From the NCBI GenBank assembly GCA_013350335.1, contig CM023538.1, positions 50,047,195-50,111,194 of the forward strand: 64,000 bases of DNA, given 5' to 3'. The position numbers and the translations under genes were made by a program. Below, piece by piece: positions 1 through 11,692 of the stretch. Each line of letters opens with the position of its first letter. Position 1 is the stretch's first letter. This DNA is from Chimonanthus salicifolius. Lineage: Eukaryota; Streptophyta; Magnoliopsida; Laurales; Calycanthaceae. Below the pieces are notes generated by a model, which saw nothing but the letters and a program-made list of their open reading frames with translations, did no database searches and was not told the DNA's origin.

Positions 1-2012
1 CAACACGTTAGAGAAAGCAAGGAGGGCAGCTAGCTATTGATAGAAGAAGCATCATACATGATTTATTTGCATGAGATGAAGACACGAAAAACACATGTCA
101 GGATGTGTGGTTGGCTGAATGCATTGTAGTATGCATTTTGTAACTGTGTGTTGTTGATGTGAAACACACAGTCATGTGCTTGACATGCATGAGGTGAAGT
201 TGCATGATGCTGGATGGCTTTGTACATGTGGTAGCGAGCATAGCAGACGCCTGGGTCTCTTTAGAGAGGTAGCAATCAGTGGAGAAGATTGCATCCATGT
301 GTGTGAAAAAAGGTTTGCCAGAGAGGTGAGCAAATCCAAAGGAGGTTAGTTGCAGCGTGTGTTTGTGAGAATGTGTATCACAAGCAGGAAGAAACGAACT
401 GGCTGGTCGATTTGGAGCAATCTGTAGAGAAGAAGAAAAGCATATAGCAGTGCCTACTATGTTATGGGTGTTGTGTGTGAGTGGGGCAGCATCATAGAAG
501 GAGCAGTGCCAGGCTTATTGGAGATAGCAGCATAAGGGCTGCATTGAGGGCTATCATGCACTACAGTAGGTTGCAGATAGCAAGACAGAGGAACTGCTTG
601 GAGGTAGTTGGTTCTCTGCTCAGACTACATACAGAGAGAGGCAGCACCATCTTGATCTTCTCTCAAAGTTAAGGAGGGTGTGTGTGCTGCCGGTTGGGAA
701 CTGCAGATATTGCAATAAGAGGGACGTCTTGTTGCAGCTAACATGAATCTGGGCTGGCGGTGTGTGAGCAGTGTTCAAGGTGTTATTTAGACTTGAGACC
801 ATGTATGCGTGGAAGGTTGCAGCAAACCATACAGCAAGGTGGAGTCTCTCAGTTCAGTCTCTCCAGAGAAGAGAGGTATCTCTCTGGACAGCAATACATG
901 GTGGTGATTGTGTAAAATCCACTGGAGTTTCTCAAAGGAACAAATGGCAGCAGCATGAGTTTGTGTGGGGACGCCTACACAAAAGGCTGTGAAGGGGTAC
1001 ACAAGGCAGAAGGATGTGTTGCAGGTTGTGAAGCTGAATTTATTTTTCAGTCGGGAAAAATGACCAAAAAAGGAGCAAAGCCAAGAGCGGTCATTTGCTG
1101 AGAGGTGGAGTGGAGGAACATCGTCTCTGGAGGTTGGTGGATTTCTCGCCAAAGTGGAGATTGTTGAGGTGGTGGCTCAAATAACCACCTATTTTTTCTC
1201 ACCTAACACTTAGGAGAAGGCTGGCATGTATTGTATCTTCTTAATGAGATACACAACAACTTCAAGAGAGTTTTTAGGAGAAAATCACAAGGGACAACCA
1301 ACGTGTATTCACTTGGATACACGGCATGTTGGTGGTACACGGCATCCAATCTTTATATTGTTGGGTTTATAAATAAAGACAGCCGAACAGAGGATTTGGT
1401 GTGTGCGTGGGGGATCACACCAACTACGGCAAAAATGTAGCCAGAGTGGGTTGCCTTCAAGAAGGAGCCGCAGATCTGATGCTGTCTGGAGGACAGCTCG
1501 ATGGCGGGAGAGGGGTGTAAGCAATAGTGCAATATCGCTGCAGATCTGGGTTGTTAGATCTGTGAGTGGCAGCCAGCATTAATGCGGCTGGAAAGACAAG
1601 CCCCTTCGCCAGAGCAGAAGTGCAGATCTGTGTGTGTGGAACACACCATCATCGGGATCGCTTGCGTTTGAGAACCACGTCGGGAGTTATTCGTAGGACG
1701 CAAGAAGCGTAAAGGGAGCAACACAGAAGTCGGGTTCACTATTCTGGGTATGAGAGAGATTTACATCAACTGAGAGGTGACGTCGGTGTGTTGTATACAT
1801 GGGTGTACAAGGGACTCGGGACTTCGGGTTTGGGCTCATGACTCAAGGGAGTCATTAATATTGTACATGTATTTCTTTCTCATATAGTGAATATTTTGTC
1901 GCTCCGTGGACGTAGGCCAGGTGAGCCGAACCACGTAAAAATATTGTGTTGTATTGTGTATTTATTTCTGTTCGATTTTTCTTGTTTCCGCGCGTAACAC
2001 TAATATCCAACA
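1..2012 (+). mobile_element. Copia-like LTR retrotransposon, 3' part
   Basis: The right edge ends in TATCCAACA exactly where AAA-ATPase coding sequence begins on the other strand. About 100 bp before it lies a stretch around 1908-1950 (GTGGACGTAGG, then GCCGAACCACGTAAAA, then a TTGTGTT) of the kind found near the 3' end of many plant Copia LTRs. This puts the element on the plus strand with its 3' LTR ending at 2012. The LTR start is not certain. A purine tract at 671-678 followed by TGTGTG would give a 1.3-kb LTR, and TGTTGGG near 1359 would give a shorter one. The rest is GT-rich with no reverse transcriptase, integrase or gag reading frame, so the element is non-autonomous or only its LTR is in the window. 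The left end lies outside. Confidence 0.5.
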
Positions 2013-2538
2013 CCTTCTCTTTGTGCTTCTTGTGAAAGCTGAGCTCAAAGTACCGAACTTGGGATTGTGAATTAGGACCGTGATTGTAGAAATAGCCGCG
2101 ACGGAAAACTGTCATCCCCTTCCCTATGCAAGTAAATCTCCATCTGATCTGGATTGCTTCGAACACATCCACAACCTCCTCGTCTCTGTCCATTGTGACT
2201 TTGATGTTCTTCTCTTCCTCCAACTGAGCCACCTTCAATCGCCTCGTAGATGGAGAGATGACTTTGGTGCCCAAGTAAGTTTCTGCAACTTGATAGATTT
2301 GATTGATGGAGAAACCAGTGTATTCTTCGACGACAATGGTGAGTTGAGAAGAGAAATGATTGAATACCCTGAGAGGGATGAGAAGAGGTAGTCTTGAAAG
2401 TTCTAGGGAAAGAGACCATTTGGCAACTGTCCGGACAAGAACAGCTGAAGCAGCAATAGATGCTGCTGCAGATAGGAGTGATTTTACTGAAGGCAAACGA
2501 GAGTAGCAGTCATTTGAAGCCATTACCGATCTGAACAT
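2013..2538 (-). pseudogene. truncated AAA-ATPase (BCS1/AATP1-like), N-terminal domain only
   Basis: About 175 in-frame residues match the N-terminal part of plant mitochondrial/ER AAA-ATPases of the BCS1-like/AATP1 (HSR4-type) group. Visible features are a hydrophobic Ala-rich start (SLLSAAASIAASAVLVRT), then the family-typical YLGTK, SPSTRRLKV, MDRDEEVVDVF and VRYFELSFHKKHKEKV. Translation may start at 2538 (MFRSV) or at 2523 (MASND). In intact members this leads into a AAA core with Walker A and B motifs. Here the frame runs straight into a Copia LTR at 2012 and stops at 1855 after about 50 LTR-encoded residues. The Walker motifs are absent from the visible sequence, so the ATPase is almost certainly dead unless the rest resumes beyond the left edge as a spliced exon. 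The surviving reading frame is undamaged, which suggests a fairly recent disruption. Confidence 0.8.
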
Positions 2539-5500
2539 TGTAATTCCAACGAAATTGAGATTGTTCTCTGGCTGGGTTTGAAGGATTGTTGAATGTATCA
2601 AAATCACGAGGTGATAAGCCCACGATCAACAAGATCTTCTGATCAAGACGAGAAGTGATTTTTTCAAGCAAAGAAAAATTAATAATAATAAAAATAACAG
2701 TGTCCTGCAAGAAGAAGACGAATTTGATGTCTACTAATAACAATGAAAAGAAAAATGGCAGATTAAAGCTATAGAGAGTAACTCTTACTGACAAAATCAA
2801 AGGAAATCAAATAGAATTGCTAGAAATCTTAATATTTAAGGAATACAAGAACCGACCTGCCAATCTTAGAGTCCTTCCACAGCAAGGATAGGATCACAGC
2901 TGACTAAATAATCGATTTGCATTAAAAAAAAAAAAAATTCAACAACAAAATATAAAATAGATACTTGTTTGAGTATCACATTCCTTTCTGCGTTTTCCGA
3001 GTTTGGATTCCTTATACAATTCTAGAATCGCTTCTGAGAGGAATTCATCGTTTCCATTGACTCTGTAAGTCTGAGTTGGGTCAACAAGTCTGATGAGAGA
3101 GAGAAAGTTTGAATGCGTCAACAAGTCGTCTTCATTTAATGAATATAAAATGTTGGAATAGCCTCTTGGAGAGGGTCTTACGAAAGGAAATCTTGGGAGT
3201 CGAGAAAAGAAAAAAAAGGAATAGCCTGGGAAACAGTAGTGGATACTAGAAAGACTTGGAGAGAAAGGACACGTCAAAGCCTTGCCAAAAGTGGGGCCCA
3301 CTTAGTTTGGCTTAAGAAGCAATGATTATATTTATTTATTTTTGTTTTCTAAATGAACTTTTTCTTGGAGTTTTACTTTTTTTTTCTTATAAATACTTGG
3401 TACTAAACCTAGACTAATGATAAGATTTCGTAAAAATAAATATTTTGGGAAAATTTTAAAAATTCAAAAACAAGTTCGAGTCAGACCTTCGAAATTTTTG
3501 AGAGAAATTAAAGGTCATTTGGAGTGGGTCCTAAGTTGTTTCTAACTCTACTAATCAAGGAGAACAGTATGTGCAAATTTTGACTTTTTAATGTTTAAAT
3601 GGTGTAAGAATAGTTTTAACATGTTTATTGAGAAAAAATATAATAAATAAATACAAAAATTCAGATTTTCTTTCAGAACACCATAACTTTGGTCAAAGTT
3701 GGACTCGATAGAAAGCCCACAACCAGATCTACAAAGACAAATATAAGGTTAACTCAAATTTAGAAATAATAAACTCTTTGAAAAACGTAAACACGGATTG
3801 AGTTATTATATTAATAGAGGTGGTAATTTTTTACTCGACATGTAAACCCATTCAACCCAATTTAAAAAATATTGTATTGCATCGTGCCTTTCTTAAAAAG
3901 GTTTTAAATTGACCTGACTTGACTTAACTTGAAAACTTGAACTCGATCTGAATTGCATTAAAAGGAATATTTAAATTATTTATTTATTTTAAATTATTAA
4001 TTTTTGCCATTTACCCCACAAAGTTAAATAATATCTTAGTCTAATGATTCAATTTTTCATATTCCAATGTACTCACATGGAAGGGAAGCCCTTTCATCTT
4101 TCACTTTCTATTAATATAGTTTTCTCTTATTTTTCTAATTTAAAAAAAAAATTATATAAATTCAGATCGGCTCAAGTTGTATAAAATAAGTTGGGTTTAA
4201 TTGGTATGGGTTGAGTCGGGTTTAACCTGTAGTTAAAATTTCTAGGTCAGATTTTATCGGTTTAGAGTCTTATTAAAAGGATGAAGTCTATTCGGGTCTG
4301 TTTTGGGCTCAAGTCAGATTTACTCATTTACCTAAAGAGACTTTTCTAGTAAGACGTATATTACGACTACCCTTTAAATGAATTTAGACTTCGTACAGTT
4401 GCAAGTGAGTAGCAATAATCAGATCAGTTGAATCTATCTATTTTTTGAGTTAGGGTCAGGTGTACCCATTTATAAACTTGTTCCAGTCATGTTGGTCATT
4501 TGTTAAACGGTTCCAATCATTTATTAAAATGGGTCAAATGGTGTCAAATTTAGCAGGTTTAGTTGCACTACCACAGATGGGACCAGTTGTGCTAGCCTAG
4601 AAAGGCTGAGTTAGATTAGACAACCTAGTCCATCTTTGCTAGAGCAATGAATTTTTCAAGCATTGCTATCTAAATTTACACTTTTCTAAATATTTTCAGC
4701 AAAAAATCCCTAAAATCTTCTATGACTGCATCCATATCTAAATAGACTCTTATCGGTCTCAATAACACGTAAGAGCACAATTATCATTTTTCTTTGGGTA
4801 TTAGCTTTGATATTTTGGTTATTATAGCAATTCATTTTCTGAAAGATGAGAAACTTGAGAAAAAATTAAAATTTTATATAAAAGTAGAAAAGTTCAATAA
4901 TGAGAAATAGAAAATTAATAATAATAAAATAGTAAATTGTATTAAGATCTATGATTGAAAAATAAAGTACTAATAAATTAAGAACAAAAAACTTATTAAG
5001 TTAAAAAAGGAAAAAATACATGTAGATTAATCTAGGCGAAACATAAAACATCTGCCAAAATGACCATCAAGTCGAAACAAAGCCTGAAAAATTTTAGAAG
5101 GGTGATTCATTTCGGTTTTCCACAAGTAAATTAAAAAAAAAAAAATTATAGAAGGGTGATTCATTTTAAATTTGCATTAAAACAAAATGGAGCAAAATTG
5201 ATAACAATGTATACTCAGCTGCATACGACATCCAAGAAAGTCTTTTCCAGCTATTATTTTAAAACTAAAACTACTAATTAAACTATTTTTATGGTTTTAC
5301 TTAATTAGATTGAACCATTGGGTGAAAACACTTTGGACTATTATGAACTGTGATATGAATATAAGATAATAGTAATAGAATATATCATTTATATTTAAAA
5401 ATAAATTTCCTAGAGTATAGAAAATTAGCAATCACATTGCAACATGAAAATAGAAAATGGAAAAGTTTTAAACTTCAATAAATAAGTTGAGTCAAAAAGC

Positions 5501-5711
5501 CAACTTCAATAAATAAGTTTTGAAATTTATGATAATGATAATGCTAGTAAGTAGAAATAAATAAAAAATTAAGATAAATAAAAAAAAATTAGAAAGGCAG
5601 CTGCTTATGAAAAATGATTTTGTCAAATTTAAATATAAAATTTAATGAGATGAAATTATTAATAATAATGAAGAAAGATGAATAAATAAATAATGAAGAA
5701 GAAAAATTATA
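2539..5711. other. AT-rich intergenic stretch
   Basis: No gene is recognised. The first 700 bp would be the promoter and leader side of the broken AAA-ATPase. Around 3818-4340 the sequence is rich in short GGGTC/GACCC-like words (GAGTCGGGTTTAAC and similar), the composition of a degenerate terminal-inverted-repeat element, but I could not fix its ends. The remainder is low-complexity A/T sequence with poly-A and poly-T runs. Confidence 0.4.
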
Positions 5712-5880
5712 ATACTCCATCCGTCCCATTTTAGTTGTCTTATTTGAAATATTTGTGTTTTTTAAAGAACTCTCTATATAAGGCTAGCACTGCATGTGAT
5801 CTCATCTATTTTCAACATACTTTATACTAATCTAATCTAAATGAGACAACTATTTTAGGATAATTTTAAAATCGAGTATT
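5711..5880 (-). mobile_element. Stowaway-like MITE, internally deleted copy
   Basis: It starts with AATACTCCATCCGTCCCATT, the form of Tc1/mariner Stowaway termini, and ends CGAGTATT. Read on the minus strand it aligns along its length with the element at 30986-31184 (shared words include ATATTTGTGTTTTTTAAAGA and CTAGCACT). About 30 bp just inside its right terminus are missing, but the outermost GAGTAT is still present. Confidence 0.65.
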
Positions 5881-7806
5881 TTCTAAATAAATTACACCAT
5901 CCTACTACCGAACATTACTGATTAATTGTCTAACGAGGCAATAAGCCTTCCACATATGCAAAGTGAATAGATATCGAAAAGGAGTGTCATTCCAATAATT
6001 GTTATTTTTATAAATGTCAAGGTCAGGTTTAACATCTACTTAACATGAAAATGTAATTTAGACCTCAGATCCTCGGATTTGAATAAAGGATTTTGAAATG
6101 AAGCTTAAGATATCCAATTCTTATTCTCACTCTGAAAGGAAGGGTTGTAGGGTTGTCCTAATTCCAATGGGACAAATTCACGAAAGAAAGTAGGTGTTCT
6201 AAGAATTCAATTCGAATGTTAAAATCTTATATACATAATTAAACTGAATTAAATGCAATTACGAAATTTAACATGCATGAATTCTAATCCTGCTAAAATT
6301 TAGATTGAAAATTGAAAAAACTTTTAATGAATGAATTTGAATGGGGAAATAAAATTTATCAAGCAATTGACACATGTAAGACATGAACAAGTTAAATTCA
6401 CCATGCAGGACCTTCAACACTGTGGATTAAAATTAATTCAAACTAAGATCCAAAAGAAACCCAATTAAGACTCACCAACACTTTGGAGAGGCCTACATCA
6501 CAGGCAATCTTTGATTAAAATTTCACTCAAATTCAATTTCTGTACAATATTCTGGCAAAACACTAAATTTATAGGACTTGTTAGACTTAACAAAAAAGAA
6601 ATAAAAGAGGAAAATCCAACTTAGAATCAGCAGGGCCTGCTAACCCAGATATGGCCGATTGGGCCTGGTACTTTATTGATTTTTTTTTTTTACATAATTA
6701 AAGGGCACTAAAGAAAGGAAATTAACTCACTAATATTTACACGAGCCTGGCCGTCCCTGGGTTTAAATCCCAGCCCTTCATTTGGATTATTTTCCTTAAA
6801 AAATAAAACAGTTCAAAAGATCAGGTCCATTAAGGTCTGCTCAGCAGTCTTCTCGATCTTGCACTGTTTCCCGACCTTCTAATCTCAGATCTTGTTGCTG
6901 ATTTAAGTTCAAAATATCCTCCTTCTTCTGATGGATCCTGCAATTGAAATCCCAACCACATATCAGCGCTCTTTTCGTTGCAACACTGGGCCAAAAATCA
7001 GGCTCAGATCACCTCAGATTGGTTCCACGTTCATATTGAGTTTTTTTTTTTCAGCCACTAAGGCTGATTAATTTCTGTTTTAGAAGAGCCCAACAATCAA
7101 TCTATACTCAGTCAAGATCAGCATCCAATGCCCATGGGAATCCTTCAGTTTTTTGGGATTTTCCAAATTCGATCAAAATGAGGCCCACACCGTTGACATC
7201 TGAGTTGACTGGCTTTTCTGCTATGCTGGCAGTCGAGGTAGGGCCCACGGATGGTGGCTCAGCAGCTGATGTGTAATTTGAGTTGGGTCCATCAGGGAAG
7301 CAAATGGGTTTGGTTTATTGGGCTTTCCCAGAAGGTCTCCCAAACGTATCCAGTCCCAAAATGACTCAAATGAGATCCTAATTTGTGTAAAAGTGGGTCC
7401 GTTGATTGAATTCGAGGTCTCCTCTTTCCTCCAACTATTCTTAAGTTCAATCCGGATAAAAATAAATTCATAGATGGCCCATATTCATCTAATGGGCCTG
7501 CCCTGGTCATGTCCGGTTCAATGGGTCTATTGATTGCCGCATTATTTTTGCTCTATCCTATCCCTTCATAATTACGCTTTGTAAGTGAATACAGATGGTA
7601 GGAAAAGAGCTCTACAAAATGAGTATGAGCTTTTGAGAAAGCAATGTTAGAAGGGAAAAAGGGGGAAAAGGACAACAACACAGTAACATGGATAGATTGG
7701 ATAGATAAAGGTTCATGTGGATTATCTATCTCATCATCAAAAGTTGAAAAAGATTTTGTTTTTCCTTCTCCCATTATGGTAAATATTTCTCAGAGTCTCA
7801 ATTTAA
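5881..7806. other. gene-free stretch
   Basis: No coding sequence is supported. Poly-T runs at about 6680-6691 and 7041-7050 and a tRNA B-box-like GGGTTTAAATCCC near 6760 hint at decayed retroposons, but no boundaries are visible. Confidence 0.35.
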
Positions 7807-8200
7807 TGTTAGGTTTTGTGGAACTGATCATAAAAAATTTATTGACAATCTTGTTGTGTGTCGACCTCTGTGTTGAGATTGTGGGGGGTCAAATGAGGGC
7901 AGCGCCTCTGTGTCTGGGCGACGGAGGTGGAGCCCTCAAGCCAAATTTTTTTATTGAAGAGAAATTTTGTAATTTTACATGAGAGAGAGTTATGAGAGAA
8001 AATTGTAATCGAGAGCCACAACTGACACTCCTTTGATTTCTTGCCTTTGAGCATAATAGATTGGTGTTAAACCCGTGAACGTACTGAAAGGGAATCAGGT
8101 AAAATCTTTGTGTTGTAGTTTGCTTCTCTTTGTTGATTTATATTTTCTGTCTTTGATATTGTTATTTGTGTGTGGATGAAAAAGTGATTTTCTCCCAACA
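7807..8200 (+). mobile_element. possible short Copia-type LTR
   Basis: The stretch begins TGTTAGG and ends TCTCCCAACA. Near its end it carries AGGTAAAATCTTTGTGTTG, which resembles the R/U5 segment of plant Copia LTRs and the corresponding part of the LTR ending at 2012. No matching target duplication or internal domain was found, so this may be a solo LTR or a chance resemblance. Confidence 0.35.
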
Positions 8201-10469
8201 TAAAACTCATGATGCATGTTTGTGAAGATAAAATGTTCGGTGTCTCTTTCTAGAGGAGAGATCATATCATTTATTTATAATCAAAATCAAATACATATAG
8301 ATAAAGTAAATTCAAAATAACAAGATAATTGTCGTTAATCAAATTCAAAATATAGATAAAGCAAAATCAAATTCAAAAAGTAGATAGAGCAAATCTAAAG
8401 GGATTTTATCACGCTCTCGCAAGTTGTATCGTATATTGAATAATGCAAAGCTTGGAAATGGCAGGAATGGCAGATGAATTGGGGCACATTAACTAGCCAA
8501 AGAAGATGAAGTGAATGAGTAGCACACTGATTGACTGCTAATTGGATAAATGACAACACAATAGCTAGCTGTGGAGATGAATTGGTAGCACACTGATTAA
8601 CTGCGACGATTACAGGTAACGAACATAAATGGAAGCCTGGAAAAAAAAAAGAAATTGGTACAGACGGAGTATTGTCTTTGAAATTGTAGTCTTGCAGGAG
8701 GAGATTTTTTTTTTTTAATTATTATTGAATGAAAACCCGGTGCAAAAGAGGTACAGTGGAATAAACTCGGCGAAGGCTCCACTTTTGCATTTGAACTACT
8801 TCGGAGAGTTGAAGTGCGTTGATTAAACTTTTTTTCTTTTTTTGGAAGAGATCTGGGCTGGATTGCAAAGAGCAAGTCGCCGGAGGTAACAGGGAGCGCC
8901 ATCGTCGCCGGAGATGTAGATCGGGTGATCGGAGTTTGGTGGTGTGATTGCGCAAAGACCCATGCAAAGAAAACAGTGAGGGCCCAGTTTCTCAAAAGAA
9001 AAAAAAACCATCTCCTACGGGAAATCAACCTCCTAACCAAAGTTGAATTTGGAAAAACTCTTATAACATTCATCATTGATTAATTCCAAATAAATATGCA
9101 TAAAATGATATTTAAAGAAATTAGAACAAATTGGAAAAGATATCCCTTTATTTTGTAGCTACCAATACTTTTAAATAGGTCAACCATAATCCAGTAATCC
9201 TATCAAATCCTCTAACGGTCTAACCCAATTAGGTGAAAATGGACAAACACTTTCCCATGTTTCGTGTAAAAAAAGCAGTATAAAAAATTTAAAAAGTAAA
9301 ATTATATAATAAAATATGAAGAAAATAATGTAAACTTATAAATATATTTAAATTAATTTTATTATTATTTTACAATAATATAGATAAATAAAAACATAAA
9401 TTATCATTAAGTACCTATTTATGTTTGTAATCTCAATTCATAATAGTGTAATTATCAAATACTAATTCAAGAATGTTTGAACTTTACTCTAGAAAAAATC
9501 AAATACAATTTGAATTAGATGAAAAATTCAAAAATACAAAGAAAAAAAACTTGAATTCTCATTTTATTCAAAATTAAAGGTCAAAGCTTAAAACACATAG
9601 GCACACCGAGTCCATTTCATTTATTCTCATTTTTTTTGTCGTATAAATTAAAAATAAACCATATGAATTGAAAATATATTACTGAACTACAATTGAACTA
9701 AATTTCAACCAAAAATTCAATTTTTAGCCACTTCATTTAAATTGTCCAACCTACTAGCGTCGTTGAATTAAGGACACCTAATGACTTTGACTTCTAATCA
9801 GGCTCCAATTTTCCGTACTATAGCTCATGAAGTCTATTTTTAGTTTTACTGTTGGATTTTATATGAAAATCTTAAAAATTTATAAAAATGAAATCTGAGG
9901 AGCGACAATGGGCAGGGCCAAAATGGGCCATTGTAGCCCATTTCACACAGATAAAACTCCCGTAGGAACATTATGGAATGGGTTGAAATCGAAACCGATA
10001 TGAGAACTGAACCCGATCCATTCTATTTTTCAGCCAAATTCAGAATTTTCTAGCGAAGCAAAATGAAATTGATAACTAAGAGTGTGACTGCTCATCTTAC
10101 TTGCTTGTGGGTGTACCCAAACATCAATACTCCACACAAAATAAAACTAAGTTTAGATTTTATGTTACTCTGAAACATGTTTGGAGACTTAGTAAGAATA
10201 ATTTGTTGGGAATATACAAGTATTTAAATCAACAGGGCTAACTCAAATGATCAGTCCATCTTGGAAAAGAATGGACCCCAGATAGAACTTTTTATATATT
10301 TTTCTCTAACTCACTTTCTAATGCAATTATGAATGAAATTAATGTCCTCAACAAAGCATAGATGTGACCATGGCCCAGTTGAGCTCAGGGCTTGAAAAAT
10401 ATGTTGGTTTATCCACATTATGGGCTTCAAAATCTTCACTTCAAGTTGGGCCCATCTGTGATAGTTGGG
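8201..10469. other. gene-free stretch 3' of HIPP gene
   Basis: Mostly AT-rich. A short GC-richer island at about 8830-8970 would read on the minus strand as a leader followed by a start codon in good context (CTCCGGCGACGATGGCG), but the frame soon becomes Lys- and Phe-rich low-complexity sequence. It may be a decayed first exon. Otherwise nothing is recognised. Confidence 0.3.
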
Positions 10470-11692
10470 TCACATTACAGAGCATGAGATATGCGTATCA
10501 TAGGGTCCAATGTGCCTTCCCATTTGCTCACAAGCATAGCAGGTCTGGGGCACACTTTGAACTTGGGCCGCCTTCTGTTCGGGCTTTTTCTCTTCTGTCT
10601 TCTTTTCTTCGGCCTTCTTCTGGCCACCGGCATCCTGTTTCGGTGGAGGGGGAGGTGGACCGACGCTGACAACCTCGGCCGATTTCCCGGCTTTCCTCGT
10701 CCGAACGATGATTTCAAACGGGTCGGCATCACCGGTGACTGTTAGAGTTCCCTTGGCAGCATCAATCTCTACTTTATCTACTCCTGCAAAAAATGAAATT
10801 TGAAAATTTGGATATGAATTTGTCTGAGGGTCCGATGGCATGTTCTTCCCAGACAGGAACATGGGACAAAGAAGATTGCATATTTATGTTGAAAATAAAG
10901 AAATTATTTGAATTACAATGGTGATATTCTATATATTTGACCTTTTGCACCTTTTTGAAATGAAAATTTCTATAACATAAAACAAATATAGAGAATAACA
11001 ATGACACTCTGTTTTCTTATTTGGAACCTGATGATCGTTCTGTTCTCACCACCCTGTTGATCAATGGGTGGAGGGATTGATTGATCTGATTGGATTCCTG
11101 AAAGGTGGGTTTTGGCTGTGTTGGAATATATTTAGCTGGATTCTTGAAAGGTGGGTTATATTCGATTTTTTTTAAAAAAGAAATAGAAAGATATAATAAA
11201 TAACAGAGTGACGGAAAATAGATGAGAATGCCAATATTTTTTATAATAAGAGACATTAGACTGTTTTTTTGTTCATTGCAATCATATAAATGGTGAGAAA
11301 AGTATATTGGTGTCTTCTTTTATAAAATACAACAGTATTTCTATGATTCTATCAATTTTCAAATAAACAACGTCAAGATTTTTTATAATGTCAAATGGAA
11401 AAATAAAACCCAAAAACTATAAAATCTTGAAATAGGAAAATGGGTATTTAGTGGATTAAAATTGTAGGAACTGGAGAAAAAACCCAATTCATGTAATCTA
11501 TTAATCATAAAAAATACAGCATTGAAATAAAGATCAATCCTCAGTCTCAACATGTGATAGATAAGCAAATAAAACTTCTCTAAACATAAAATATGAGGAT
11601 CTCTAACCTTGTAGACCTGATACTGCCCTTAAGAGCTTCTGCTTGCATTTTTGGCAAGAAATATCAACCTTGAGAACAGTTCTCTGCACCAT
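10470..11692 (-). CDS. heavy metal-associated isoprenylated plant protein (HIPP), two exons
   Basis: Exon 1 (11692-11608) encodes MVQRTVLKVDISCQKCKQK and continues to SGLQ. Exon 2 (10783-10470) completes a Gly codon across the junction and starts GVDKVEID. The intron is GT-AG and 824 bp. The joined product is 132 aa. It has one HMA fold at about residues 3-65 with the metal-binding C-x-x-C (C13, C16). A Pro run follows (VGPPPPPPKQD), then a Lys/Glu-rich linker (KKAEEKKTEEKK), then a Cys-containing tail ending CSVM, a CaaX box for prenylation. HIPPs bind heavy metals and associate with membranes or the nucleus. The family is known, but the metal and partner are not visible here. The start is uncertain: the bases ATGGTGCAG could instead be the end of an upstream intron, because the second HIPP here uses a 9-nt first exon at the same place. 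Confidence 0.88.
11609..11692 (-). CDS. HIPP exon 1 (HMA CxxC exon)
   Basis: The coding exon runs 11692-11608 and is followed by the donor GTTAGAG. It supplies the first beta strand and the CQKC metal-binding loop of the HMA domain. It ends in phase 1 after SGLQ. Confidence 0.85.

Noticed and set aside
2939..3301. Minus-strand frame of 120 codons upstream of the AAA-ATPase
   Set aside because: No motif, and it ends in a poly-A tract. More likely leader or intergenic DNA.
6660..6790. Possible minus-strand SINE (B-box-like GGGTTTAAATCCC and a poly-T run)
   Set aside because: No A box at the right spacing and no target duplication.
8597..9076. Minus-strand frame of 159 codons
   Set aside because: Lys/Phe/Ser-rich from poly-A and poly-T runs. 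Only the part near 8930 may be an old exon, reported as a weak finding.
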